64,000 bases of DNA from NCBI RefSeq assembly GCF_025165815.1, contig NZ_JAFFZE010000012.1:434001-498000 (forward strand), read 5' to 3'. Below are positions 18,493 to 28,397 of this stretch, in pieces. This DNA comes from Actinophytocola gossypii. GTDB lineage: Bacteria; Actinomycetota; Actinomycetes; Mycobacteriales; Pseudonocardiaceae. Position 1 is the first letter of the stretch; each line of letters begins with the position of its first letter. A program made the translations under genes and the position numbers. The notes under the pieces are model-generated. The model made no database searches, had not been told where the DNA came from, and was given only the letters and a program-made list of their open reading frames with translations.

Positions 18493-19839
18493 GTGCGAAT
18501 TGGTTGTAGGAGTTTGGTCAGACGCGCTCTGGTCCCGGCCGCGGCCGTCCTACTGGTCGCGGTGGCCTTCGGGTCGACCGCGGTGGCCGACCCGTTGCCC
18601 GGCGGGCTCGGGCCGTGCGTGCCCGGCGACTGCCCGGACCCGTTCCCACCGGTGAACAACGGCCCCTTCGCCGGGCGGGACAACGGGATCAACGTGTTCG
18701 TCGGGAGCGACATGCTCGTGCGCGGAGGGGCGGCCGAGGCGGAAGGGCGCGTCGTCGTGCTGGGGTCGTTCGACCTGGCGAAGGACGCCGGCGGATCGGC
18801 GCTCTACAACGTCGGTGTCGCGGGGGTCGGCTCGCGAGTGCCACCGCCGGACGGGGCGGACTTCCTCACCGCCGGCGGCGACATCACCGTCGCTCCCGGA
18901 CAACGGCTGGACGCGGTGGGCGACTCCGGGGGCGGCGTCGTCCGGCACGCGGGCACCGCTACCGGGGAGATCGTCGGGACCGCGATCCAGGACACCGGCG
19001 CGGCCACGCCCTACCTGTCGTTGCGTGACGAACTGACGAGCGCGAGCGACTGCTACGCCCGGGTTGACGGCGAACCGCGGGAACCGACCGGCACCGCGAC
19101 CAACCTGGGCGCCGAGACGGTCTTCACGGGTGACGGCGCCTCGGAACTCCAGGTGTTCAACGTCGACTTCGACCTCGCCACGCCAGCCGGGGGCACGCAG
19201 GGCATCGTCTTCGAGAACATCCCCGAGGGCGCCACCGTGCTGGTCAACCTGACCGGCCCCGAGCGCACCATCAACACCTATGCCGGCAGCTTCGACGACA
19301 CCAACCCGTTCAACCAGCTCCGCGACCGTCTCCTGTGGAACTTCCCGGACGCGTCGACCGTGACCCTCACCGGGGGCGCCCAATTCCAGGGCACCACCCT
19401 GGTCGGCGACCAGGACAGCACCGCCACGGTCACCATGCCCGGCATCGCCGGGCGGTTTTACACCACCGGCTCCCTGATCCACACCTCACCCGCGTCGGGC
19501 GGCGGAGGCCAGGAGTTCCACGCGTACCCGTTCAACGGCGACCTCCCCGACTGTGAAGGCGAAGAACCCCCGCCCACCACGACGACCACGACCGAGCCGA
19601 CGACCACGACCGAGTCGACGACCACCACCACGTCGGACGGCACGAGCCCGTCGGAACCGACCTCGACGGTGTGCCCCACGACCGACCCGTCATGTGCCGA
19701 AGGTTCCGGCGGCGGCTCCGACCCGACTCTGCCGACGACCGGCTTTGACGCAACCGCCCTCACCGGCATCGGCGCTCTGCTGCTGCTCGTCGGCACGCTG
19801 CTCGTGATGCTCAACCGCCGACGGACACGGAAAACCTGA
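18493..19839 (+). CDS. Choice-of-anchor A family surface protein with LPXTG anchor
   Basis: 448 aa from GTG 18493, which follows GGAGG by five bases. A signal peptide ([19 protein letters not shown], cleavage near AVA-DP) leads into the choice-of-anchor-A domain: [35 protein letters not shown], and later [15 protein letters not shown] with a glycine-rich end. A Thr/Glu spacer of about 60 residues and a sortase signal LPTTG, transmembrane helix and RRRTRK tail close the protein. It should be covalently attached to the wall by a sortase. Such domains are thought to be adhesive or structural. A 3' fragment of a second copy lies at 12808-13319. Confidence 0.88.
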   Translation: MRIGCRSLVRRALVPAAAVLLVAVAFGSTAVADPLPGGLGPCVPGDCPDPFPPVNNGPFAGRDNGINVFVGSDMLVRGGAAEAEGRVVVLGSFDLAKDAGGSALYNVGVAGVGSRVPPPDGADFLTAGGDITVAPGQRLDAVGDSGGGVVRHAGTATGEIVGTAIQDTGAATPYLSLRDELTSASDCYARVDGEPREPTGTATNLGAETVFTGDGASELQVFNVDFDLATPAGGTQGIVFENIPEGATVLVNLTGPERTINTYAGSFDDTNPFNQLRDRLLWNFPDASTVTLTGGAQFQGTTLVGDQDSTATVTMPGIAGRFYTTGSLIHTSPASGGGGQEFHAYPFNGDLPDCEGEEPPPTTTTTTEPTTTTESTTTTTSDGTSPSEPTSTVCPTTDPSCAEGSGGGSDPTLPTTGFDATALTGIGALLLLVGTLLVMLNRRRTRKT

Positions 19840-19844
19840 TCCTC

Positions 19845-20121
19845 CAAGAGGCGGCCGCAGACCCGCCCGTGTTCCAGGTCGAGCCGCTCGCCACCGGGGC
19901 GGGCGGCCGACCGGAACTCCGCCCAGTCCTCCACCTGGTGCTCGAACGCCTCCGCGGCCGAGAACACCGCGGCCCGCAACCACCACGGCAGCCGGGTGCT
20001 CTCCGCGAGCGAACGCCAGGCCTTCGCCACCTCCTGGGAGGAGGCCACGATGTCCTGGCCCTGTGCTTCGCCCCAGGCGCGGTAGGCTCTCCCACGCCTT
20101 CGCCAGTTCTGGGGAACGCAT
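19845..20121 (-). pseudogene. Small helical protein, copy 2, frameshifted
   Basis: Paralogue of the 16580-16915 protein. It begins at ATG 20121 behind AAAGGACGGTT and reads MRSPELAKAWE; then, compared with copy 1, two bases are missing at about 20088, and the rest (AYRAWGEAQGQDIVASSQEV, LPWWLRAAVFSAAEAFEHQ, VEDWAEFRSAAR) is in another frame. The frame then runs on without the expected stop toward the end of the surface-protein gene. Translation of the initial frame gives unrelated sequence, so the gene is presumably dead. Confidence 0.65.
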
Positions 20122-20199
20122 AACCGTCCTTTCATTCTTGGTACACAAGCGTTTCGCTTCATCCCGAGGGCGAGGCCAGGGGCCCCGCCGCCGGGCAGG

Positions 20200-20999
20200 T
20201 CAGCTCCGCGCGCCCAGCCCTGTGACGGTACCGGCCGAACGAGCGGTGGCGTGCAGCTCGTCGTTGGCTTCGGCCAGCATGGTGGCGATGGTGTCGCAGT
20301 CCGGACAGGACGCGAGGTGGCTCACGATCAGCCGTGTTCGCCGCACCGACGAGCTGCCGCGGGCCCACATCCCGAGCTGTCGGCGGATCACCAGACATCC
20401 GATGGCGCAGGCGTACGGGACCTGAGCCTGCAGGTACGCCTGCCGAAGTCCCTCCCGTGCCCGCATGGCCAGAGCAGCCACCCCGTTCGGGAGATACCGA
20501 GCCGCGGCGCCAGCTCCGCCGGTGACCTGCTCTCCACCTCCGTGTGCCAGAGCACCATGCGCCACCGGGACGGAAGCGTGCGGAACGCCGACCGGATCTG
20601 CCGGATCTCCCACTGACGGAGCGCCTTCTCGTCGATCGCGGCCTCACCGTCTCGAAATGACACCATCATCTGCGGGTGCGCGCCGTACAAGTCGACCCGA
20701 CTCCGACGACGCAGGAGCCCGATGCCCAGATGGCGCACCGTCGTCATCAGATAGGGACCGAGATTCCGGCGCGGACCGGCGCCATTGCGAATCGCGACCA
20801 GTATCAGCGTGAACGCCTCCACGACCAGGTCCTGCTCGTCCGCGGGCTGCCAAGTCCACTTTCGGGCGACTACACGTGCGGATGCGACATAGCGGCTGAA
20901 CAGCACGCCATATGCGTCGCGGTCTCCCGCCCGAACGGCGTCGAGCAACAATGCGTCCGGGAGGCCGTCGACGGCAGTCGACGGCGGTGGACGGGTCAT
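20200..20999 (-). pseudogene. ECF-type sigma factor with one-base frameshift
   Basis: The first 170 codons from 20999 encode a sigma-70 region 2 (LLDAVRAGDRDAYGVLFSRY, ending PYLMTTVRHLGIGLLRRRS) and the start of region 4 (FRTLPSRWRMVLWHTEVES, ELAPRLGIS). Near 20490 one base is missing; the expected recognition helix NGVAALAMRAREGLRQAY and a Cys-containing C-terminal extension (HLASCPDCD) continue in another frame to 20200. Actinobacterial sigma factors with such zinc-binding tails are a known type. The gene sits between the surface protein and LuxR copy 2. A sequencing error at 20490 would restore a 266-residue protein. Confidence 0.65.
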
Positions 21000-21197
21000 C
21001 TGGTTCTCGCTCCGTGATGGCGTGCTCGGAAGGCGTCATCGCTGGACAGCTCACGGATCGGCGGGGGGACCGGCGGACGCACGACTGGGGGCACTGCGGC
21101 TTGCGGTGGCCTCGCGACCGATCCCCTCGTCTCCGAGGTCGCGAAGCACAGCCGGAACATTGTCAGTTCGGCCACGAAGAGACCTCACCCACCCCGG

Positions 21198-21224
21198 GTG
21201 AATGCTCATGATAAACCCATTCAC
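21198..21224. promoter_or_regulatory. Inverted repeat upstream of second LuxR gene
   Basis: Arms GTGAATG and CATTCAC separated by 13 bases, followed by TCATTCGGGG. It corresponds to the palindrome 13815-13840 before LuxR copy 1. The inner sequence differs completely while the outer arms and the flanking TCATT are kept, which is what selection on a dimer-binding site would leave. It ends 15 bp before ATG 21239 and 66 bp before the alternative GTG 21290. Confidence 0.55.
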
Positions 21225-21238
21225 TCATTCGGGGGAAC

Positions 21239-23935
21239 ATGTTGTTGATCCGCCCACTTCCGCACCAACAATGTCTACTCTCAGCAGTCGTGGCGGGGGA
21301 CCCAAACGACAGACTCCGCGCTCCAACGCCCGAGCCGAAAACAGCCGTACCACCGCTGCCGGCCGGCTGGGTGGAGCGCGCCCGGTTGCATGACGCGCTG
21401 GGGAGAAGACCCGTCGACGTGGAGGAAACACGCCCACCGAAAGTGGTGTTGGTCCGTGCGCCGCCGGGATTCGGCAAGACCACGCTGCTCGCCGCCTGGG
21501 TTCGACTGCGTCGGCGCCTCGGCGATGCGACCGCGTGGGTCAGCATCGACGAGCACGACAACGATCCGTTCGTGCTGTGGTCGGCGGTCCTCACGGCACT
21601 CGAGAAGGACGCGCTCACCGCCGACGACACACGCGCGCTCCATCCACCGGAGCAGGGCCAGGAGGAACGTTTCGTCACCGCGCTCCGCGAGGCCACCGAC
21701 CGCCGGGAACGCGACGTCTGGCTGGTTCTGGACGACGTCCAACGGCTGCGGGAACGCGACGTCCTGCACGGAATGGAGGTACTGCTGACCAACCTTCCGG
21801 TGCGGCTGCACGTCATCATCAGCACCCGGTTCGGTGAGCCCGCGGCGCTGCGTCGACTGCGGATCGCCGGCGAGCTGCGAGAGGTGAAAGTCAACGACCT
21901 CGCCTTCACCGACGCGGAGGCCGCGACCGTCCTGAGCGGGTACGGCGTAACGCTGGCCCACTCCGACCTCACCCGCCTGATGGCGCGTACGGAAGGCTGG
22001 CCCGCCATCGTCCGGCTCGCCGCGTTGGCGCTGTCCGAGTCGGACGACCACATCGCCACGATCGACTCGTTCGTCGAGACCGACCGCGCGGTGGCCGACT
22101 ACCTCGTCGGCGAGGTGCTCTCGAACCTCCCCACCGACATGCGCGAGTTCCTCCTACGCACGAGCATCTGCGAACGACTCACCGTCGAACTCGCCAGCGA
22201 ACTGACCGGCCGGGACGACGCCGGCGTCCTGCTGGAACACCTCGAACGGGTCGACACGCTGGTGTCCAGATGCTCCGCGCACAGCGAGTGGTTCCGGTAC
22301 CACTCGCTACTCCTGAACTACCTCCGGATGGCGCTGCGGTCCCGCTCACTGGCCACCGTGACCGCGTTGCACCGCGTCGCGGCGGGCTGGTTCGTGCGAC
22401 AGGGTGACGCACTGGCCGCGCTGCCACACGCGATGAGCGCGGGCGACAACGATCTGATGGCGGAGCTCGTCGTCCGGTTCGGCCCCGCGATCGTCCTCGG
22501 TGGGCAGATGTGGACCCTGCGGCGGCTGGGCAGGATGCTCCCGTGCGCGACGGCACGACGGCCCGCGGTCTGCGCCATGCTCGCGGTCGCCGAGCTGTCG
22601 ACCGGGGACCGGTACACCGCCGAGGAACGTCTGGCCTGGCTCACCGCCGATTCGCGGACCATGCAGGACCCGGGAGTGTGCGATCTGTACCTCCTGGCGC
22701 TGACCCAGTTGGCGCGGTTGACCGGCCAGCTGTCCCCGGAGGTCGACGAGCTGAGCAACCGGCTCGACGGCATCGTGGACGTGGACCTGCGCATGCTCGC
22801 GCTCGTCAACCGCGGCACGGTGCTGTTCTGGCTCGGCCGGCTCGAACGTGCCCACGCCGACCTGTCGCGCGCACTCGACCTGGCGACCGCGCGGGGGTAC
22901 GTCTACGCGATCACGCACTGCCTGAGCCACCTGGCGGCGGTCGCCGGGGCCAGGAGCGACTTGGACACGATGGCCCGGGTGGCACACGAGGCCGTCGGAT
23001 TCGCGCACGAGAGCGGCATCGACGTCAGCCCAAGCACGTGCATCGCGCACGCCGCCGCCGCGTGGGCCGCGTACCAGGCGCTCGACGACGAGACCGCGCT
23101 GACGGAGGCGCGGACCGCCGCCGACCTGGCCGGCGCGAGCGACGACCGGACCACCGCACTGTGTGCCCGGTCGATGGCGGCGATAGCAAGGTCCATCGAG
23201 CAGCCGCACGACGCCGTGCTGCGGCTGCGGGAGTGCTGGGGAGCGCTGCCCCGGGATGAGCCGCTGCAGCCAGCCGCGGTCGCGATCGTCGGCGTGGCCG
23301 AGCAGAAGATCGCACTGCGAATCGGCCGGGCGGAGTGGGCCGCCGAGGTCCCCGAGCGGGCGTCGGCGTGGATCGCCGGCAGCGGCGAGCTGCTGTTCCT
23401 GCGCGCACGGGTGCACGCCTACCACGGCCATTCCACCACCGCACGAGCCCTGCTCGACAAGATCACGAGCGACCGGGTCCGGTGCCTGGTCACCAACACC
23501 GAGATCGAGACCCACCTGCTGGTCGCGTCGCTCGCCGAGCGCTCCGGTGACACGCACACCGCGCGCGCCCAGCTGATCGCCGCGCTGGCGAAGGCCCAAC
23601 CCGGCCGGGTCATGCGCCCGTTTCTCGATACCGGCCGGAACCTGCGAGCGCTCCTGTCACACCAGGTCGGCCGGCTGGGCCAGCTCGACCCGTTCGCCGC
23701 GGAGGTTCTGGCGGCGGCCCCCGCCACCCGCCCGGGAACGGGCGCGGAGCTCAGCCCGCGGGAGGCGCAGCTGCTGATGGAGCTGCCGTCACTGAGCACG
23801 ACCGAGGAGATCGCGAACGAGATGTACGTGTCGGTCAACACGGTGAAGACCCACCTACGCAGCATCTACCGCAAGCTGGGGGTCGCCACCCGCCGCGAGG
23901 CGGTGCTCGTCGCGCGCCAACAGGGCTTACTCTGA
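21239..23935 (+). CDS. LuxR family regulator, MalT-like (copy 2, intact)
   Basis: 898 aa. N-terminal AAA-type ATPase with Walker A RAPPGFGKTTLLAAW and Walker B VWLVLDDVQRLRE, arginine-finger-like region (VIISTRFGEPAALRRLR), about 500 residues of helical repeats, and C-terminal LuxR helix-turn-helix (LSPREAQLLMELPSLSTTEE, VSVNTVKTHLRSIYRKLGV). It is complete, unlike copy 1. ATG 21239 has GGGGG close by; similarity between copies begins only at GTG 21290, so the true start may be there. The protein probably activates transcription in response to an unknown ligand; the intact surface-protein gene and itself are candidate targets. Confidence 0.87.
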   Translation: MLLIRPLPHQQCLLSAVVAGDPNDRLRAPTPEPKTAVPPLPAGWVERARLHDALGRRPVDVEETRPPKVVLVRAPPGFGKTTLLAAWVRLRRRLGDATAWVSIDEHDNDPFVLWSAVLTALEKDALTADDTRALHPPEQGQEERFVTALREATDRRERDVWLVLDDVQRLRERDVLHGMEVLLTNLPVRLHVIISTRFGEPAALRRLRIAGELREVKVNDLAFTDAEAATVLSGYGVTLAHSDLTRLMARTEGWPAIVRLAALALSESDDHIATIDSFVETDRAVADYLVGEVLSNLPTDMREFLLRTSICERLTVELASELTGRDDAGVLLEHLERVDTLVSRCSAHSEWFRYHSLLLNYLRMALRSRSLATVTALHRVAAGWFVRQGDALAALPHAMSAGDNDLMAELVVRFGPAIVLGGQMWTLRRLGRMLPCATARRPAVCAMLAVAELSTGDRYTAEERLAWLTADSRTMQDPGVCDLYLLALTQLARLTGQLSPEVDELSNRLDGIVDVDLRMLALVNRGTVLFWLGRLERAHADLSRALDLATARGYVYAITHCLSHLAAVAGARSDLDTMARVAHEAVGFAHESGIDVSPSTCIAHAAAAWAAYQALDDETALTEARTAADLAGASDDRTTALCARSMAAIARSIEQPHDAVLRLRECWGALPRDEPLQPAAVAIVGVAEQKIALRIGRAEWAAEVPERASAWIAGSGELLFLRARVHAYHGHSTTARALLDKITSDRVRCLVTNTEIETHLLVASLAERSGDTHTARAQLIAALAKAQPGRVMRPFLDTGRNLRALLSHQVGRLGQLDPFAAEVLAAAPATRPGTGAELSPREAQLLMELPSLSTTEEIANEMYVSVNTVKTHLRSIYRKLGVATRREAVLVARQQGLL

Positions 23936-24096
23936 CCGCCGAGCCGGGTCGGATCGTCTGCCATCGGTGCCGCGAACGTCCCGCCCGACCTGTCGCGCCG
24001 CGTTCGCGGCAGGATGTCATGGGTAGAGCGGGTGTACCGGAGCCGGGACACCGCACTGGGGAGCCGGGCTCCTCGCCGTGGATGGGAGCGTGTGCA

Positions 24097-24432
24097 GTGA
24101 CCGATCACCCCGAGGTCGTCCAGCTCGGTGCCCTGGCCGCGACGCTGCTCGACGAGGCCAAGAGGCGCGACGCCCGGCGAACCGCCAGGACGCTGGTCTC
24201 CGGCCGCGCCCAGCGGGCCACGCTGATCGCCATGGCCGAGGGCGCCGAGCTGGCCGAGCACGACGCGCCGCCGGCGGCCACGCTCCAGGTCGTGACCGGG
24301 CGGGTGCGGCTGCACACCCGTGCCCGGGAACGGGTCCTCGACAGCGGCGAGCTGACCGCCATCCCACCCCAGCGGCACGGGCTGACCGCGCTCACCGACG
24401 CCGTCGTCCTGCTCACGGTCGCCCTGCGCTAG
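24097..24432 (+). CDS. Small cupin-like protein
   Basis: 111 aa from GTG 24097 with GGGAG eight bases upstream. The beta-barrel pattern is visible: LAEHDAPPAATLQVVTGRVR, LHTRARERVLDSGELTAIPP and QRHGLTALTDAVVLLTVAL. The usual metal-binding His pair of cupin motif 1 is reduced to one His, so metal binding is uncertain. It is 161 bp after the LuxR gene and convergent with acetate kinase. Such single-domain cupins often bind small ligands or act in redox/carbon stress. Confidence 0.7.
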   Translation: MTDHPEVVQLGALAATLLDEAKRRDARRTARTLVSGRAQRATLIAMAEGAELAEHDAPPAATLQVVTGRVRLHTRARERVLDSGELTAIPPQRHGLTALTDAVVLLTVALR

Positions 24433-24452
24433 TGCGCGCACGAGCGCCGTGC

Positions 24453-25535
24453 TCACCGGTGGAGGGTGGCCCGGGTGAGGCGGGCGATCTCGACGTCCTC
24501 CCTGGCGGTGATGACCAGGGTGCGTACCTCGGCGTCCCGGGCGCTGACGTCGGTGTCCCCGGTGGCGTGCCGGTTGGCGTCCGCGTCGAGGCGCACCCCG
24601 AGGAAGGCGAGGCCTTCGGCCGTGGCGGCACGGACTGGTGGCTGGTGCTCGCCGACGCCGCCGGTGAAGACGAGGGCGTCGAGGCCGTTCATGGCGGCGG
24701 CCATGGCGGCGATCTCGCGGCGTAGCCGGTGGAGGTAGACGTCGAAGGCGAGCACCGCGTCCGGGTCGTCATCTCCGACGACCTCCCGCAGGTCGCCCGA
24801 ACCACCGGTGAGCCCGGCCAGGCCGGAGCGGTGCTCGAGCACGTCACCGAGCGTCTCGGCGTCCACGCCTCCGTGTCGCAGCAACCACAGCACCAGGCCC
24901 GGGTCGACGCTGCCCGAGCGGGTGGCCATGACCAGGCCCTCCAGCGGGGTGAAGCCCATGGTCGTGTCCACCGACCGCCCGTCGTGGACGGCCGCCAGCG
25001 AGGCACCGGCACCGAGGTGGCAGGACACGACGCGCAGGTCGGTCCGGCGGAGGATCTCTCCCGCCCGGCGGGCGGCGTGGGCGTGGGACAGACCGTGGAA
25101 GCCGTACCGCCGCAGGCCCCACCGCCGGCGCCACTCGCGGGGCAGGGCGTAGGTCGCGGCGGCAGCGGGCAGGTCGTGGTGGAAGGCGGTGTCGAAGCAG
25201 GCGACCGCGGGCACCTCGGGCAGCATCTCGGCGACCGCGTCGATGCCGGCGACGCCGCGGGGTTGGTGCAGCGGCGCCAGCTCGGCCAGCGCGGCGATCC
25301 GGTCCCGCACGTCGCCGGCCACCAGGACCGCGCCGGTGAAGTCCGCGCCGCCGTGGACGATCCGGTGCCCGACCGCGTCCACCCGCTCCAACGCGGACCC
25401 GAACCGTTCCAGCTCCTCGGTCTCGTCGCTGCCCGCCCACTCCCCCAGGTCCAGGCTGTCCACGACCTCGTCGGCTGGGTCGAGCAGGCGGACCTTCAGG
25501 CTGGACGAGCCGGCGTTGACCACCAGGACGTGCAT
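24453..25535 (-). CDS. ackA: Acetate kinase
   Basis: 360 aa. It converts acetyl phosphate and ADP to acetate and ATP. Signature parts are VLVVNAGSSSLKVRLL at the N-terminus, HRIVHGG near residue 57, ACFDTAFHHDLP near 115, GFHGLSHAHAARRAG near 148, SCHLGAGASLAAVHDGRSVD near 175 and TMGFTPLEGLVMATRSGSVD. The ATG overlaps the phosphoketolase stop (TGATG), so expression is coupled. Phosphoketolase supplies the acetyl phosphate. It is somewhat shorter than typical 390-400-aa enzymes. Confidence 0.92.
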   Translation of the reverse strand: MHVLVVNAGSSSLKVRLLDPADEVVDSLDLGEWAGSDETEELERFGSALERVDAVGHRIVHGGADFTGAVLVAGDVRDRIAALAELAPLHQPRGVAGIDAVAEMLPEVPAVACFDTAFHHDLPAAAATYALPREWRRRWGLRRYGFHGLSHAHAARRAGEILRRTDLRVVSCHLGAGASLAAVHDGRSVDTTMGFTPLEGLVMATRSGSVDPGLVLWLLRHGGVDAETLGDVLEHRSGLAGLTGGSGDLREVVGDDDPDAVLAFDVYLHRLRREIAAMAAAMNGLDALVFTGGVGEHQPPVRAATAEGLAFLGVRLDADANRHATGDTDVSARDAEVRTLVITAREDVEIARLTRATLHR

Positions 25536-27916
25536 CAGAACCGCCAGGTCCAGTCGCGGACCTCGGGCAGGTCCTCGCCGCGGGTGCGGGTCCACTGGTG
25601 GTGCCGGGCGCGCAGGTCCTGCATCCGCTGCCGCAGCAGCGCCGTGGTCGCGCCGAGGTCGGGCACCCGGTCGAGGACGTCGATGACCAGCTGGAACCGG
25701 TCCATGTCGTTCATCACGAGCATGTCGAACGGCGTGGTCGTGGTGCCCTCCTCCTTGTACCCGCGCACGTGGATGTTGTGGTGGTTGGTGCGCCGGTAGG
25801 TCAGGCGGTGGATCAGCCACGGGTAGCCGTGGTAGGCGAAGATCACCGGCCGATCGGTGGTGAACAGGGCGTCGAACTCGCGGTCGGTCATGCCGTGCGG
25901 GTGCTCGGTGTCCGGTTGCAGGCGCATCAGGTCGACGACGTTGACCACTCGCACCCGCAGCCGGGGCAGGTGCTCGCGCAGCAGCGACGTGGCGGCCATG
26001 ACCTCCAGGGTGGGCGCGTCACCCGCGCAGGCGAGCACGACGTCGGGCTGGCCGTCCTGCTCGCCACCGATCTCACTGCCGGCCCACTCCCAGATCCCGG
26101 CGCCCCGGGTCGCGTGCAGCACGGCCTCGTCCATGGGCAGCCAGTCCGGGGTCTGGTTCTTGCCGGCGACCACGACGTTGACGTAGTCCCTGCTGCGCAG
26201 GCAGTGGTCGGCGACCGACAGCAGGGTGTTCGTGTCGGCCGGCAGGTAGACCCGGATCACCTCGGCCTTCTTGTTCATCACGTGGTCGATGAACCCCGGG
26301 TCCTGGTGGGAGAAGCCGTTGTGGTCCTGGCGCCACACGTGCGAGGTCAGCAGGTAGTTCAGCGACGCGACCGGCCGCCGCCACGGCAGCTTCTTGCTGG
26401 TCTTGAGCCACTTCGCGTGCTGGTTGAACATCGAGTCCACGATGTGGATGAACGCCTCGTAGCAGGAGAACAACCCGTGCCGGCCGGTGAGCAGGTAGCC
26501 CTCCAGCCAGCCCTGGCACAGGTGCTCCGAGAGCACCTCGACCACCCGGCCGTCCCGGGCCAGGTGCTCGTCGACCGGCAGCTGCTCGGCCTGCCACTGC
26601 TTGGCGGTGACGTCGTAGACGGCGTCCAGCCGGTTCGACGCGGTCTCGTCCGGGCCGAAGATCCGGAAGTTGCGCTCCTCGGCGTTGCGCCGCACCACCT
26701 CCCGCAGGAACCGGCCCAACACCCGGGTCGGTTCCGACGTGGACGCACCGTGCTGGGCCACGTCCACGGCGAACTCACGGAAGTCCGGCAACCGCAGCGG
26801 CTTCAGCAGGACGCCACCGTTGGCGTGGGGGTTGGCGCCCATCCGCCGATCTCCATCCGGCGCCTGGCCGACCAGCTCCGGGACCGGCCGCCCGGCCTCG
26901 TCGAACAGCTCCTCCGGCCGGTAGGAACGCAGCCACGCCTCCAGCGCCGCCAGGTGCTCCGCGTTCTCCCGCACCGCGGACAGCGGCACCTGGTGCGAGC
27001 GCCAGGTGTCGGCCACCGGCACACCGTCCACCTCGGACGGGCCGGTCCACCCCTTCGGGGAACGCAACACGATCATCGGCCACCGCGGCCGGGCACCGAT
27101 CCCGCCGGACCGCGCCACGCGCTGGATCTCCGCGATCTCGTCCAGCACGCCGTCCAGCGCGGACGCCATGTCGCGGTGCATCCGCTCCGGGTCCGCGCCG
27201 CTGACGTAGCGCGGGGCGTAGCCGAAGCCGCGCAGCAACGCGTCCAACTCCTCGTGCGGGATCCGGGCCAGCACCGTCGGGTTGGCGATCTTGTACCCGT
27301 TCAGGTGCAGGATCGGCAGCACCGCGCCGTCGTGCACCGGGTCGAGGAACTTGTTCGCGTGCCAGCTCGTCGCCAGCGGCCCGGTCTCGGCCTCCCCGTC
27401 CCCGACCACGCAGGCCACCACCAGGTCCGGGTTGTCGAACGCGGCGCCGTAGGCGTGGGCGAGCGAGTAGCCCAGCTCACCGCCCTCGTGGATCGACCCC
27501 GGCACCTCGGGGGCCACGTGGCTCGGCACCCCGCCGGGGAAGGAGAACTGGCGGAACAGCTCCCGCATCCCCTCCTCGTCCCGGCTCACCTCCGGGTAGG
27601 CCCGCGAGTAGCTGCCCTCCAGCCAGGTGTTCGCCAGCAGACCCGGCCCGCCGTGGCCCGGACCGGTCACGTACAGCACGTTCAGGTCCCGCTCCCGGAT
27701 CACCCGGTTCAGGTGGGCGTACACGAAGTTCAGCCCCGGCGTGGTGCCCCAGTGCCCGAGCAACCGAGGCTTGACGTGCTCCACCCCCAGCGGCTCGCGC
27801 AGCAACGGGTTGTCCAGCAGGTAGATCTGCCCCACCGAGAGGTAGTTCGCCGCCCGCCAGTACGCGTCCACCAGCCGCAACACAGGCCCGTCCACCGTCG
27901 CGGTCACCTCGGTCAT
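25535..27916 (-). CDS. xfp: Phosphoketolase
   Basis: 793 aa, full length for xylulose-5-phosphate/fructose-6-phosphate phosphoketolase. It splits the sugar phosphate into acetyl phosphate plus glyceraldehyde 3-phosphate or erythrose 4-phosphate using thiamine diphosphate. Landmarks are [20 protein letters not shown] and [20 protein letters not shown] in the N-terminal half, [16 protein letters not shown] (cofactor site) near residue 155, and [13 protein letters not shown] near 545. The ATG follows a GGGAGAA site. Acetate kinase starts in its stop codon, giving an ATP-yielding bypass. Neither specificity (X5P alone or dual) nor regulation can be read here. Confidence 0.94.
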   Translation of the reverse strand: MTEVTATVDGPVLRLVDAYWRAANYLSVGQIYLLDNPLLREPLGVEHVKPRLLGHWGTTPGLNFVYAHLNRVIRERDLNVLYVTGPGHGGPGLLANTWLEGSYSRAYPEVSRDEEGMRELFRQFSFPGGVPSHVAPEVPGSIHEGGELGYSLAHAYGAAFDNPDLVVACVVGDGEAETGPLATSWHANKFLDPVHDGAVLPILHLNGYKIANPTVLARIPHEELDALLRGFGYAPRYVSGADPERMHRDMASALDGVLDEIAEIQRVARSGGIGARPRWPMIVLRSPKGWTGPSEVDGVPVADTWRSHQVPLSAVRENAEHLAALEAWLRSYRPEELFDEAGRPVPELVGQAPDGDRRMGANPHANGGVLLKPLRLPDFREFAVDVAQHGASTSEPTRVLGRFLREVVRRNAEERNFRIFGPDETASNRLDAVYDVTAKQWQAEQLPVDEHLARDGRVVEVLSEHLCQGWLEGYLLTGRHGLFSCYEAFIHIVDSMFNQHAKWLKTSKKLPWRRPVASLNYLLTSHVWRQDHNGFSHQDPGFIDHVMNKKAEVIRVYLPADTNTLLSVADHCLRSRDYVNVVVAGKNQTPDWLPMDEAVLHATRGAGIWEWAGSEIGGEQDGQPDVVLACAGDAPTLEVMAATSLLREHLPRLRVRVVNVVDLMRLQPDTEHPHGMTDREFDALFTTDRPVIFAYHGYPWLIHRLTYRRTNHHNIHVRGYKEEGTTTTPFDMLVMNDMDRFQLVIDVLDRVPDLGATTALLRQRMQDLRARHHQWTRTRGEDLPEVRDWTWRF

Positions 27917-28214
27917 TGGCTTTCTCCCTCTGTGCCGACTTTCCCCTTCCATTCCTACTCGCGCAGGCCCGTGTCGGCAGGGCAGAACGAGCCACGACGG
28001 TGGAGTCCAAAGGCTCCTCCAGCGGTCTTCGGTTCCCCGACTTCGTCCGGACCTCGGCGCGGACCTTCGGCACTGAGCATCTGGCGGTGCGCGGGGTTTC
28101 ATGGCACAGACCTGGTCCCGCGATACGGGAATGGCGGCGGCCGACATGCCGGATCGGGGGCTCCGCCGAGGGGCTAGGCCGGACATCGACTGGTCCCGCT
28201 TGCCGAGCGGCAGC

Positions 28215-28366
28215 TCGCAGGCCCGGCCGAGCAGGTCCTCGTCGAGGTCGCCGCGGAGGTCGACGTACCCGCCGACGTTGTGGGTGGGACTGTCCGGGTC
28301 CAGTCGCTGGCCGAGCCAGACGCCCTGTTGTGCCGTGGTCGACGACAGGATCTCACCGGCGTTCAC
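28215..28366 (-). pseudogene. NRPS condensation-domain N-terminal fragment
   Basis: From ATG 28366 the minus strand reads [20 protein letters not shown] followed by [20 protein letters not shown], matching the first 50 residues of a non-ribosomal peptide synthetase condensation domain. It loses similarity after about codon 50, and the rest of the multi-kilobase gene is missing; phosphoketolase begins soon after. It directly follows mbtH, the normal order in NRPS clusters, so it is what remains of the synthetase. The spacer 27917-28214 contains no gene. Confidence 0.7.
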
Positions 28367-28397
28367 TACTGCCCTCTCGCTCGTCGTGGGTGAGTGG

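Noticed and set aside
25598-28177. 859-codon plus-strand open frame opposite phosphoketolase
   Set aside because: It is the exact antisense of the phosphoketolase gene and has His/Arg/Val-rich non-protein composition, a known effect of GC-rich codon bias.
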